Source: JANNSO01 sp964485395 (GTDB lineage Bacteria > Spirochaetota > Spirochaetia > Treponematales > UBA12059). From it: a stretch of DNA of 64,000 nucleotides. A model generated the notes under the pieces. The model saw only the letters and a list, made by a program, of their open reading frames with translations. It was not told the DNA's origin and ran no database searches. The translations under genes were made by a program, and so were the position numbers. Positions 34,581 through 43,088 of the stretch are shown one piece after another; the stretch's first letter is position 1, and each line of letters starts with the position of its first letter. Where the stretch lies: the NCBI GenBank assembly GCA_964485395.1, contig CAZAJF010000003.1, positions 137,756-201,755 of the forward strand, read 5' to 3'.

Positions 34581-35516
34581 ATGGCAAATTTATTTATTGA
34601 AGGCGCAAGAGCAGGAAAGAACACGTGGTGGCGCTGGCTGTTGGTAGCGGCGTTTACCGTGGTATCGACGTTCGGCCTTATGATTGCGGTTCTTTATGTA
34701 ATGCGGGAGATCACGGGAATAGGTGTTAGGCAGCTCTTGACCACACCCGTTGCGGATATGGCCATAACTTTAGCGTCGTTGGGACTGTTTCTGCCGATCT
34801 TGGCGCTGTTCTCCAAGCTGTTTCACAAGCGGCCGATACGAAGCTTGTTTACGGTACGCGCGAACTTCGATTGGAAGCGCTTTTTTTTCTCTGCCGGGGT
34901 GCTGTTGGCCGCGAACGTCCTTGTTGACCTTATTGCTTTTGCGCTTATGCCCGGCAACTACAGGTTCAGTTACACTCCTACGGTTTTTTGGCCGAGCCTG
35001 ATCGTGGCGCTGCTTCTATTGCCGCTGCAGACGGGGGCCGAAGAACTTGTCTTCCGCTCATACTTGCTGCAGGGGGTTTCGCTTCTTACGCGGCGGCCAT
35101 GGATAGGCATTGCGCTTACCTCGCTGGTGTTTTCGCTACTGCATATCGGGAATCCCGAAATTATTGGGCACAGCCTGCTCCTGATACTCCCGCAGTACGG
35201 TATTTTTGCCATCGCCATGGCGGTGGTAACCCTCGTGGACGAGTCGCTGGAAGCGGCGTGGGGAGCCCACTTCATCAATAATTTTTATGCCTTCATGCTG
35301 CTTGGCTATCCGGATTTTTCTGTGGGTACCGGCTCCCTCTTTATGCTGAGGGAGCTGAAACCGCTCGTCATGCTGATCCAGGCTATTTTTGTCTCCTCGA
35401 TATTTCTGTTTGCCCTGCTGTGGAAAAAGCGCGGTTTGATACGCAGCCGCCTCGGCACTATCGATCCCGTTATCGCGCCAGCGGCGGCCGCGCTGCCGGC
35501 GGCCGAATTACTTTAG
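34581..35516 (+). CDS. CPBP-family intramembrane metalloprotease
   Basis: The 311-residue protein has about eight membrane helices. The CPBP (Abi/Rce1) active-site motifs are present: GAEELVFRSYLLQG (EExxxR), SLVFSLLHIGNPE (FxxxH) and the late WGAHFINNFYAF (HxxxN-like). Relatives cleave prenylated or signal-type proteins in the membrane; the natural target is unknown. Its stop overlaps that of the convergent gene 35513-38299 by a few bases. Confidence 0.87.
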   Translation: MANLFIEGARAGKNTWWRWLLVAAFTVVSTFGLMIAVLYVMREITGIGVRQLLTTPVADMAITLASLGLFLPILALFSKLFHKRPIRSLFTVRANFDWKRFFFSAGVLLAANVLVDLIAFALMPGNYRFSYTPTVFWPSLIVALLLLPLQTGAEELVFRSYLLQGVSLLTRRPWIGIALTSLVFSLLHIGNPEIIGHSLLLILPQYGIFAIAMAVVTLVDESLEAAWGAHFINNFYAFMLLGYPDFSVGTGSLFMLRELKPLVMLIQAIFVSSIFLFALLWKKRGLIRSRLGTIDPVIAPAAAALPAAELL

Positions 35517-38299
35517 AATCCGGACATGAATTGCAGACCGAGGCTGTACTTTCCGCTTTCCGGTTTGTAGCGAATCTCCGCGTAGGAGTCAAAGGGAAAA
35601 TGATTCCCGATGCCCGCCGCGACTTTCCAGGTTAGGGACAGGCGGCCGAACAGCGAGTAGTCGTAATCCAGCGGAAGGGCGGAATCCGCATGCCACAGCA
35701 TGGATGGGGAGAGCGCCGTTCGGATGCCTCCCAAAGCGGTGAGCCTGGTTGCGTATAGCGCCAGGAAGCCCTTCCTTACCGGCACCGCCAGTATCCGCAA
35801 GGATGCCTCTCCCTGGGCATACCAGCGCGCGGCGAGCCCGCTTGACGCGCTCGCGATCTCCGTAAAAACGGGATAAGTCGCGTCTGTAACAAAGTTATCG
35901 ACCTGATCCGTCCGCGCAAAGCCTCCGGGACCGTAGCCAAAGTTGCCGAACGGCGCAAAAGCTCCGGAGACGGTCAGCGAAAGCGGCGTTGCCTGTGCCG
36001 TAAACCCGCCTTCGATGCCGCTGGCGAGCGGCTGGTTTTGAGCCGGGCTTATAGCGTAGAGCCAGCGGGAGGCGAGTTTCGCACCGATGCCGAGCCTGTA
36101 CGAAGGATCATTCATCGCATGAAGGTAGTCGTTGAAGCTTCCATCCACCAGGAGGCCGGCATTCATCGTGTCCCATAAGCGGTAAGCGTCGGCGAAACCG
36201 ACTAAAACGGGTAACGAGGAAAACGCGTCGATGCCTCCCTCTGCGCCCCACGAGAAGCTTGAGCCGGATTTAAGGCTCTGGTCGCCCGAAATCCGCAAGG
36301 CGGCGGAACTGATTCGCTGGACGCTCGAAGTGCTTTTCTGCGAGTCGAATTTTGTTATGAAGCTGTCAACGGCGTTCAGGGTTATTCCGGCGGCCCAAGC
36401 CTGGCTCGTCGCGGAGAGCGTCCATTCGGGCAGCTCGGTATTGATGTCGTAGGCTGCGGCCGCGGATAGAAGGAATCGTCCTGCGGGATCCGCGGAAAGA
36501 ATTCCCGCGCCGATGGAAAGTTCAAAGATATCGAGGTTGGCGTATGGGTACCAAAAGCGGGGTATGAGCCAACTTGCCCCGCTGTAGCCTTTTTCGCTCA
36601 GCGTGGAAACCCGGTCGTACACGGAAACCGTGCTCTTGAGCTCCGAGGCGTCCGTCCACGAAACGGCCTGCTCGCGGAAGCCCAGAGCGCTCCTGTCTTC
36701 CGGATAGGCGCGCAGGGCTATGCCGTCCGACATGATGGCGAGGCTGTAGACTCGACCGTCCAACCCGACGGGGCCGTGGACTCCGCCGGTGGGCGGAACC
36801 GTCTGCCAGCGCACGGTGTCGCCTTGCAGCTCCACGAGGCGGTAGAGTTTGTCGTCGTCCCAGCCCATGCGCAGCGCGGTGCCGTCGGAGGAAAGGTACC
36901 GTAGATGCTTGATCTCCTCGGGCAGTTGCAGGCGGGTAACGGATCCGTCCGCAAGCCCGACGCGAACAAGGGTGGCCTTTCCGTTTTGCCTGACGATGGC
37001 ATAGGCGGAGTTGCCGTCCGGGGCCAGGACGGGATTGGCGTATGAGATGCTTTCATTGCCGGAAAGCAATGTTTTTATGCCATCGGGGCCGGCAAGGACG
37101 AGATCGGTGTCGAAGCCATCGACCTGGATGGCCAATATTTTATCTTCACCCGCCCAAGCGGCGTCGCGCAGCTTTTTATACGGCAAGACGTCGAATTTTC
37201 CGCTTTTGGCTTCCCACACGCCCAGATAGAGGCGCGTGAGTTCCCCCTGCGGCTCGCTTGCGGAAACGAGGAGGCGTTCCCCGGTTTCGTTGGCGGAGAT
37301 TCGGGAAACCGTCGATAGGCGGAAGAGACGAGTTTCGCTGCCCGTGGCGGGGTCGAGGGCATAGACCGATTTACGGAATACGTCGGCGTAGTACAGGAAT
37401 TTGTCCGAGGCTGCCAGGCCTGAAAGAAAGCCAGGCGCCACGAGATTGGCCTGTTCGGCATAGACGGGGACGCGTATCGTCATGCTGTCGCGAAATTCGT
37501 CCCAGGCCTCGGCCAGGGTGAATCCGTACACGGTCTTGAATTCCAGCGCAAACACGATTCCCGTGCCTGAGCCAAGGTCGTGCCAGAGTTGGGCGTATTT
37601 TTCCATGCCGTAGCGTTGCTGCAGCATCTGCGAAAAATAGCCGCCATAGTGGTAGAACAGGGTGCTGAAAGGAAAGTCATCGAAGGCGCCCGCCGATTCC
37701 TGGAAGCTTTTCATGCGGCCTTCCAGTATATCCTGCCGGATGGTCGCCCCGGCCAGAGGATCGGTGGCGCGTCCGAAACCGTCGCGGCTTTCAAAGGATA
37801 CCGTGACGCCTTCTATTAGATTCCCGGGTGTCGTAAACATGGAAAATCCCAGCGGCGTTCCAAAAATCGAGACAAGCGCATTCTGCACGGGGCCCCGAAG
37901 CGTCATGGAAACGGCATGGGTAAGCTCGTGGTAAAAAACTTTTTGCAGCGTGTCCGTGAATGCGCCAAGCCCCCAGTTCGAGTCGTTGGCGATTTGGTAG
38001 AGGGTAATATGAAGGTATGGAACATTATTGAAGCTGCCGTTTATTTCTTCGGAGTCCGGCGTGATGATTACCGTAATTCGGTAGCGTTTCTCCGTGTTCA
38101 GGAGCGTCGCGATTTCGTCGTAGGCCGCGTCCGCGAAGCCGGCCAGGTGGGCCGCCGCGCTCCGGGAATCCGCAGGAAAAATGATGTGGAAATACTTGGT
38201 GTCCGTGGTAAACAGGGGGCGATCAGGAGAGTAAAGATCGGCGGCCAAGGTTGCCGCGCTTAAAAAAATCAGCATGCTCAGGATTAATTTTCTTGGCAT
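35513..38299 (-). CDS. Large exported protein: gluzincin domain, beta-propeller and predicted outer-membrane barrel
   Basis: The 928-residue product has a signal peptide (residues 1-20, ending TLAA). Residues 30-290 form a gluzincin-like domain: HELTH at 124-128 and a downstream NLIEGVTVSFES with Glu163 as probable third zinc ligand. Residues about 300-560 show TolB-like blades (LYLGVWEAKSGKFDVLPY, SYANPVLAPDGNSAYAIV). Residues 590-928 are alternating beta-strands ending LGLQFMSGF, with a terminal Phe as in outer-membrane barrels. It is probably surface-attached and acts on peptides, but activity is inferred from the zinc motif only. No close named family is recognised. Confidence 0.75.
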   Translation of the reverse strand: MPRKLILSMLIFLSAATLAADLYSPDRPLFTTDTKYFHIIFPADSRSAAAHLAGFADAAYDEIATLLNTEKRYRITVIITPDSEEINGSFNNVPYLHITLYQIANDSNWGLGAFTDTLQKVFYHELTHAVSMTLRGPVQNALVSIFGTPLGFSMFTTPGNLIEGVTVSFESRDGFGRATDPLAGATIRQDILEGRMKSFQESAGAFDDFPFSTLFYHYGGYFSQMLQQRYGMEKYAQLWHDLGSGTGIVFALEFKTVYGFTLAEAWDEFRDSMTIRVPVYAEQANLVAPGFLSGLAASDKFLYYADVFRKSVYALDPATGSETRLFRLSTVSRISANETGERLLVSASEPQGELTRLYLGVWEAKSGKFDVLPYKKLRDAAWAGEDKILAIQVDGFDTDLVLAGPDGIKTLLSGNESISYANPVLAPDGNSAYAIVRQNGKATLVRVGLADGSVTRLQLPEEIKHLRYLSSDGTALRMGWDDDKLYRLVELQGDTVRWQTVPPTGGVHGPVGLDGRVYSLAIMSDGIALRAYPEDRSALGFREQAVSWTDASELKSTVSVYDRVSTLSEKGYSGASWLIPRFWYPYANLDIFELSIGAGILSADPAGRFLLSAAAAYDINTELPEWTLSATSQAWAAGITLNAVDSFITKFDSQKSTSSVQRISSAALRISGDQSLKSGSSFSWGAEGGIDAFSSLPVLVGFADAYRLWDTMNAGLLVDGSFNDYLHAMNDPSYRLGIGAKLASRWLYAISPAQNQPLASGIEGGFTAQATPLSLTVSGAFAPFGNFGYGPGGFARTDQVDNFVTDATYPVFTEIASASSGLAARWYAQGEASLRILAVPVRKGFLALYATRLTALGGIRTALSPSMLWHADSALPLDYDYSLFGRLSLTWKVAAGIGNHFPFDSYAEIRYKPESGKYSLGLQFMSGF

Positions 38300-38605
38300 T
38301 TTTTTTCCTTTTCGTTTCCAAATGATTTCATGACGTCCCTCCAGGGGAATCAGCCTTGATTATGAAGCAGAAACCGTGCCGATATTGCGCTACCGATGCG
38401 ATCAACGACGCTCTCGATTAATCTGCAGGGAAATTACGCTTGAGTCAATCGGGAATCACGGTATTTTTCGCGCTTGGTAATAGATTAAGTTTTATGAATA
38501 TCAAAAACGATACGATCCGCATATCAAGAAGGATAGGTTTTGGCGGTTCAATGTGAAGGTGCCGTGCGATTTTCAATTTTTGTACTTTGTGCTATAGTAT
38601 AAAGC
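38300..38605. other. Divergent intergenic region
   Basis: This 306-base region separates the minus-strand outer-membrane protein gene from the HAD gene. No protein frame or known RNA was recognised. The right end carries the putative HAD promoter described separately. Confidence 0.5.
38570..38598 (+). promoter_or_regulatory. Putative promoter for a leaderless HAD mRNA
   Basis: TTTTCA (38570-38575), 17 bases, then TATAGT (38593-38598). Transcription would begin at about 38605-38606, which is the ATG itself, and there is no ribosome-binding site upstream of that ATG. The gene may be translated from a leaderless message. Confidence 0.45.
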
Positions 38606-39424
38606 ATGCATGTTTCACTCGTAGCCCTTGATCTCGACGATACGCTCCTGTCACCCGATCTTACTATCGGCAAAGCCAATCTTTCAGCGGTTCAAGCCGT
38701 TCTGGAAACGGGCGTACCGGTAATCCTCGCCTCCGGCAGAACCATAGAATCGATGGAGCCATATGCCCGGCAATTGGGCATGATAGGACGCGGCTTGCCC
38801 ATGATCTGCGTAAACGGCGCCGAAGTCCGTTCCCTCGATCTCGGTAAAATCCTGCGTCGAATAACCTTGTCTCCCGCCGACTGCGCCTTCGCGCTTGAGG
38901 TATTGCGGGAGTACGGCCTGCCCGTGCAGGCCTACGAGCCCGGCGTGATTATCGTCAGCGAGAAAAACGACTGGACGGAACGCGACAGCAAGCTTACCGG
39001 CCTGCCCAACAGAAAGGCCAAGGATTCCCAGGAACTCGCATCGATTCCTCGCAGCAAATTGCTGGCCTCGGGAGATCCGGTACGCATCGCGGAAGCTCTT
39101 CCCGCTATCAAGGAACGCCTGGCAGGCAAGGCCAATGTGCTGCTTTCCAAGCCGTATTTCATGGAAATTCTGCCTATGGGAGCAGACAAGGAACATGCCC
39201 TGGCATGGGTCGCCGCGAGGTTATCCATTCCGCAGGCGGAAGTCATGGCCATCGGCGACGCCCAGAACGACCTTGGCATGATACGGTGGGCCGGCTTCGG
39301 CTGTGCCCCCGCCGACGCTATCCCCGAGATTCTGGGACTGGCCAAGCATCACTCGAGGTTTTCCCACGAGCACGGCGCCGTCGCGGATCTGCTTGAACGC
39401 TTGGTGCTGTGCGGAAATAAATAG
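38606..39424 (+). CDS. Cof-type HAD-IIB phosphatase
   Basis: The 272-residue cytoplasmic protein has HAD motif I as ALDLDDTLLSPD (nucleophile Asp), motif II in VILASGRTIESMEPY, the motif III Lys region, and motif IV as MAIGDAQNDLGMIRWAG. The large C2 cap between them places it in the Cof/HAD-IIB group, which dephosphorylates sugar phosphates and FMN. It has no recognisable ribosome site and its promoter abuts the ATG. Its stop overlaps the GTG of the next gene by one base. Confidence 0.9.
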   Translation: MHVSLVALDLDDTLLSPDLTIGKANLSAVQAVLETGVPVILASGRTIESMEPYARQLGMIGRGLPMICVNGAEVRSLDLGKILRRITLSPADCAFALEVLREYGLPVQAYEPGVIIVSEKNDWTERDSKLTGLPNRKAKDSQELASIPRSKLLASGDPVRIAEALPAIKERLAGKANVLLSKPYFMEILPMGADKEHALAWVAARLSIPQAEVMAIGDAQNDLGMIRWAGFGCAPADAIPEILGLAKHHSRFSHEHGAVADLLERLVLCGNK

Positions 39425-39936
39425 TGATTCGTCCTGCTAGGCTTTTGCTCTGCGCGCTGATTCTTTGCGCTTCATTATATTCAGCGACAGCCGAAGCAGG
39501 TGGGATGGTCCGGATTTTACTTCCCATAACGGGTAACCCGGAAGTGCTTAGGCAGAACTGGTATCCTGATGCATTTTTTGAGTTTAGCTTCCCTACTCGA
39601 TATATTGATATTGTTCCGGTAATGGGACTTTTATTACAAGACCTCTATTACGAAACTTACTTTGGACTGGGTATTGGCCATCAGCTATTCGGTAAAAATA
39701 GCTATTCGCTTTATGGATTGGCATATAGCGGGCTCGGATATGATTTTTATGAAACCGGGGGAGGATCCGTATCCTTGCTTGCCGGTTGCATGGTAGAAAA
39801 CAGATTTCAAATTGGGGAAAAATGGTCTCTCAACATTGCGTCAGGCATTGAATGGCGGACCCCGGTATGGGGCAGGTCGACATATCAATATCCGGTTTCA
39901 TTTGTGTTGGGGTTCGGCTTCACCGATTTGAATTAA
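39424..39936 (+). CDS. Small exported beta-rich protein, possibly outer-membrane
   Basis: The 170-residue product starts at GTG 39424, sharing its first base with the HAD stop. A signal peptide covers residues 1-25 (ILCASLYSATAEA). The mature part alternates aromatic beta-strands (YSLYGLAYSGLGYDFYE, GEKWSLNIASGIEWR) and ends FGFTDLN. Size and pattern suggest a small beta-barrel like acyloxyacyl-hydrolase-type or Treponema outer-membrane proteins; there is no catalytic motif. It is more AT-rich than the HAD gene it follows. Confidence 0.65.
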   Translation: MIRPARLLLCALILCASLYSATAEAGGMVRILLPITGNPEVLRQNWYPDAFFEFSFPTRYIDIVPVMGLLLQDLYYETYFGLGIGHQLFGKNSYSLYGLAYSGLGYDFYETGGGSVSLLAGCMVENRFQIGEKWSLNIASGIEWRTPVWGRSTYQYPVSFVLGFGFTDLN

Positions 39937-39976
39937 GATTCTTCCGCATCGTACAGCTACACGAACTTAAAGCGTC

Positions 39977-40010
39977 CGGGGTGCAGCTCAAGGCGCACCC
40001 CGACAATTTT
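39977..40010 (+). terminator. Rho-independent terminator
   Basis: CGGGGTGC (39977-39984) pairs with GCACCCCG (39995-40002), followed by ACAATTTTT. It ends the HAD/small barrel transcript and lies directly at the stop of the convergent aminopeptidase gene. Confidence 0.75.
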
Positions 40011-41824
40011 TACAGCGGAGCCGTCCGCCCCTTGAGCCAGGCTTTTTCCTCTGGATTAAGCTTGGGCGCAAGTAGCTCGTACACCTTCGCGTGGTACTCG
40101 TCCACCCAGCGGCGCTCCTGTTTGGAAAGCATGTCCACGACGATGGCTTCCCGGTCGATGTGGCAGAACGACAGCATTTCGAAGCGCAGGAAGTTTCCGC
40201 CGTCGGGAGTGCTGCCGGCGTCGGTCACGAGCAGGGTATTCTCCAGCCGCACGCCGTGCCTGCCTTCCTTGTAGATTCCAGGCTCGTTCGTGATGACGTG
40301 GCCGGGTTCGAGCTTGATCGCGCTGAGCGATTGGTTGGCGAAGCGCGGGCCGGCTTCGTGAACGCCTAGGAGACAACCCACGGCGTGTCCCGTGCCGCAC
40401 TTGTAGTCCAGGCCTTCTTTCCAGAGGGGTTGCCGGGCCAGGATGTCCAGATGCGTACCGGTGGTTCCCGCCACGAACTTGGCCTCGCACAGGGCAAGGT
40501 GGCCTTGGAGCACAAGCGTAAAATCGTGCCGCTGCTCTTCGGTCAGGGGGCCGAGCACGGCGGTGCGGGTAATGTCGGTGGTGCCGTCCATGTATTGCCC
40601 GCCCGAGTCTACGAGGAGGAATCCTCGGGGCTCGATTCGGCTGGCGTTTGCTTCGGTGGCCGAGTAGTGCATCATGGCGGCGTTGGAGCCGTATGCGGCT
40701 ATGGTATGGAAGCTCGGTCCCATCCATGCTTCTCCGGTGGCGCGGAACCCCTCGAGCGCGGTATCGGCTCCGTATTCGGTAAGATGGCTTCCCGACGCGG
40801 CGCGCGCGGGTACTTCCTTCGTAAGCCAGTACAGGAATTTTTCCATCGCCGCGCAATCCTTGATATGGCAGGCGCGCAGGTGCGCAATCTCGGTCGCGTT
40901 TTTTATGGCCTTTATCTTGGTAACGAAATTAGCTTCCTCCATCCGCGCAGTGCCCACGGCGATATTTTGAACCAGCCACCAGTTGGACGCCTCCGGATCG
41001 TAGAGTACGACGTCGGATGCGCAGAGGCCTGCCACCGCTTTCGCTACTTCCGAGTAGGGTTTCAGATCGATGCCGTCAGCCGCGAGGATTGACGATAAGG
41101 ACGCGGATGCTTTTCCGGGTTCCACGAAAAGCGTGGCCCGGTTCGGGGCTACCAGAAGGTAGGCGTACGCGACGGGCGTGCAGGCGACGTCGCCTCCGCG
41201 AATGTTAAGGAGCCAGGCGATGTCGTCCAGCGTAGACAAAAGATGGTGCGTGGCGCCTTTGGATGCCGTATCCGCGCGGAGCCGCGCGAGCTTCTCGGCG
41301 CGGGCCGCCCCGGTATAGTGGACCGGATGCTCGAAGATGGGGAGTGTGGGCAGCGCGGGGCGGTCTGTCCAGGCGTTACCGGCGAGGTCTCCGCTCGCGT
41401 CGAGGCAGAGGCGCGCGGGCGACAGGAGCTTCCCGAGCAAAGCCGCCGACGAGGCCGAGACGGCGCGCGGGTCCACGGCTACGGTGCCGCCTCCAGGCAG
41501 AGCGGCCGCGAGCCACGAAGCGGCGCGGCGGATGTCGTTGGCGAATCCGCCGGGAGTCACCTTGAGCAGCTCGATTCCCGCGGGGGAAATCTCCCGCTCG
41601 GCCTGGATATAGTACCTGCCGTCGGTGCATACTGCCGCGGCCGAAGCCGTTATTACCGCTGTGCCCATGGATCCTGTAAAGCCGGAAAAATACTCCCGGG
41701 CTTTCCAATAATCCGCAACGTACTCGCTTTGGTGCGCGTCCGCGCTCGGTATAATGACGGCATCGACGCCATGCGCCGCCATCTCGGCCCTCAAGGCCTC
41801 CAGTTTTTCTCGTATCGGTTTCAT
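40010..41824 (-). CDS. Xaa-Pro aminopeptidase (M24B)
   Basis: The 604-residue cytoplasmic enzyme removes an N-terminal residue before proline. It has the three-domain APP1-like layout: two creatinase-like N-terminal domains (SADAHQSEYVADYWKAREYF; CTDGRYYIQAERE) and the pita-bread catalytic domain with ligands in LVDSGGQYMDGTTDITRT, GTGHAVGCLLGVHE and TNEPGIYKEGRHGVRLE. Length matches the eukaryote-like long form. The ATG follows GGAGAATCA. Confidence 0.93.
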   Translation of the reverse strand: MKPIREKLEALRAEMAAHGVDAVIIPSADAHQSEYVADYWKAREYFSGFTGSMGTAVITASAAAVCTDGRYYIQAEREISPAGIELLKVTPGGFANDIRRAASWLAAALPGGGTVAVDPRAVSASSAALLGKLLSPARLCLDASGDLAGNAWTDRPALPTLPIFEHPVHYTGAARAEKLARLRADTASKGATHHLLSTLDDIAWLLNIRGGDVACTPVAYAYLLVAPNRATLFVEPGKASASLSSILAADGIDLKPYSEVAKAVAGLCASDVVLYDPEASNWWLVQNIAVGTARMEEANFVTKIKAIKNATEIAHLRACHIKDCAAMEKFLYWLTKEVPARAASGSHLTEYGADTALEGFRATGEAWMGPSFHTIAAYGSNAAMMHYSATEANASRIEPRGFLLVDSGGQYMDGTTDITRTAVLGPLTEEQRHDFTLVLQGHLALCEAKFVAGTTGTHLDILARQPLWKEGLDYKCGTGHAVGCLLGVHEAGPRFANQSLSAIKLEPGHVITNEPGIYKEGRHGVRLENTLLVTDAGSTPDGGNFLRFEMLSFCHIDREAIVVDMLSKQERRWVDEYHAKVYELLAPKLNPEEKAWLKGRTAPL

Positions 41825-41962
41825 TGATTCTCCTCGCCGGGGTAATTGCCCGTGCAGTGCCCCGACATAATTGCCTGCCTGGGTACTTTCGTCAACATGA
41901 AATATTTCGTAACAAGACCTTTTCCGAGGCTGAAGTTACGGAATATTTTTTTCGATTTCAGC

Positions 41963-41990
41963 TTTGTGCCGATAATTATGGTGATATACT
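41963..41990 (+). promoter_or_regulatory. Putative promoter for the small cysteine protein
   Basis: TTTGTG (41963-41968), 16 bases, then TATACT (41985-41990) with an extended -10 TGA before it. It lies 30 bases upstream of the ATG at 42020, with CAAGGAG between. Confidence 0.45.
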
Positions 41991-42019
41991 GTTCTATCAT
42001 CGTACGCAAGGAGACTTTG

Positions 42020-42208
42020 ATGTCGCAGGAATTTAAGGAAGTCGGTTCCAAGCATTGCTATTCGTGCATTCAATGGGATGGCCAGCGCACATACTACCCG
42101 GAAAAGAAACAGATCAAGGTGGATGTGGGCGCGCTCGGCAAATGCCGCGTCAGCCATCAGCCGATCAAAGGCTCCGGGCATTGCGAGCAGCATTTCCCGC
42201 TTAGATAG
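42020..42208 (+). CDS. Small cysteine-containing protein
   Basis: A 62-residue protein whose ATG follows CAAGGAGACTTTG. It holds HCYSCIQWDGQ, GKCRVSHQPI and GHCEQHF, a C-x2-C ... C ... C-x2-H arrangement that could bind zinc. The family is not recognised. It ends 11 bases before the YjfB-like gene, so the pair may be cotranscribed. Confidence 0.6.
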   Translation: MSQEFKEVGSKHCYSCIQWDGQRTYYPEKKQIKVDVGALGKCRVSHQPIKGSGHCEQHFPLR

Positions 42209-42219
42209 GAGGATTCAAA

Positions 42220-42402
42220 ATGGACATTGCGCAAATGTCGATGGAACTTTCTCAGGCAAAACTTCAGGAAAGCGTCGGTGTGGCGGTGCAGTCCCTGGCC
42301 ATGAAGGACGCGGGCAGCCAGAGCGCCCTGCTGCAAAAACTCATGGACAGCGCCGTTATCAAAGATCCCGAGCTGGGAGCCGTCATCGACCTGAAAGGTT
42401 GA
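42220..42402 (+). CDS. Putative motility protein of the YjfB family
   Basis: The 60-residue protein opens MDIAQMSMELSQAKLQESVG and continues VAVQSLAMKDAG, the full pattern of YjfB-like proteins (PF14070), which are annotated as motility-related and occur in flagellated Firmicutes and spirochaetes. Exact role is unknown. TAGGAGGATTC precedes the ATG. No other flagellar genes are in the window. Confidence 0.8.
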   Translation: MDIAQMSMELSQAKLQESVGVAVQSLAMKDAGSQSALLQKLMDSAVIKDPELGAVIDLKG

Positions 42403-42457
42403 TTCGGTCTTTTGCTTCCCCATTCTTCTCCTCGATGACCATGCGCCTTCGGCGTGG

Positions 42458-42486
42458 TTGTCCTTTAAGCCGGATGTTCGTATAAT
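42458..42486 (+). promoter_or_regulatory. Promoter of the Uma2 gene
   Basis: TTGTCC (42458-42463), exactly 17 bases, then a consensus TATAAT (42481-42486). Transcription would start near 42493, just before the AAGAGG ribosome site of the gene at 42507. Confidence 0.65.
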
Positions 42487-42506
42487 TAAAACAAGAGGCA
42501 CGCGTC

Positions 42507-43079
42507 ATGGACAAATCAAATGGAACATCTGCGCTTAATATGGCCGAGCATTTTACCCTTGAGCAATGGCGCGCTTGGCCCGAGGACGAACGCTGGGAAC
42601 TGATCGATGGAATCGCCTTTGCCATGAGCCCTGCGCCACGGGTTTCGCATCAAAATTTTTCCGGTGAAATTTTCTATGCATTAAAGAAGCATCTTCAAGG
42701 AAAGCCATGCCGAGCTTTTATGGCCCCGCTGGACGTTTTTTTTGCCGATGCCAAAAAAGACGCCAAGGATACCGTGGTTCAACCTGATGTGCTGGTCGTC
42801 TGCGATGAAAAAAAGGTCGCCGACGACGGCATCCATGGCGCTCCGGATTTTATCGTCGAAATTCTTTCAGAGTCTACGGCGTATAAAGACTGGCATGTGA
42901 AAAAAGCCCTGTACGAACGCTTCGGGGTACGGGAATATTGGCTGGTGAGCCCCGATACTGGTTCCGTATTCCGCTACGTCCTCAAGGACGGCCGCTACGG
43001 TCCCGTTACCGAAATTCTGCGCGGCGAAACAGTGGAATGCACCGCAATTCCGGGTTTTTCCTGGCAATCCCCCGAATAG
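42507..43079 (+). CDS. Uma2-family (DUF820) putative endonuclease
   Basis: The 190-residue protein has the PD-(D/E)xK-like Uma2 pattern: WELIDGIAFAMSPAPRVSHQ, VVQPDVLVVCD, GAPDFIVEILSESTAYKDW and EYWLVSP. The Asp of QPDVLV, the Glu of VEILS and a nearby Lys are the expected metal and catalytic positions. The cellular role of this very common family is not known. It has its own strong promoter at 42458. Confidence 0.87.
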   Translation: MDKSNGTSALNMAEHFTLEQWRAWPEDERWELIDGIAFAMSPAPRVSHQNFSGEIFYALKKHLQGKPCRAFMAPLDVFFADAKKDAKDTVVQPDVLVVCDEKKVADDGIHGAPDFIVEILSESTAYKDWHVKKALYERFGVREYWLVSPDTGSVFRYVLKDGRYGPVTEILRGETVECTAIPGFSWQSPE

Positions 43080-43088
43080 CGGGAGCCG

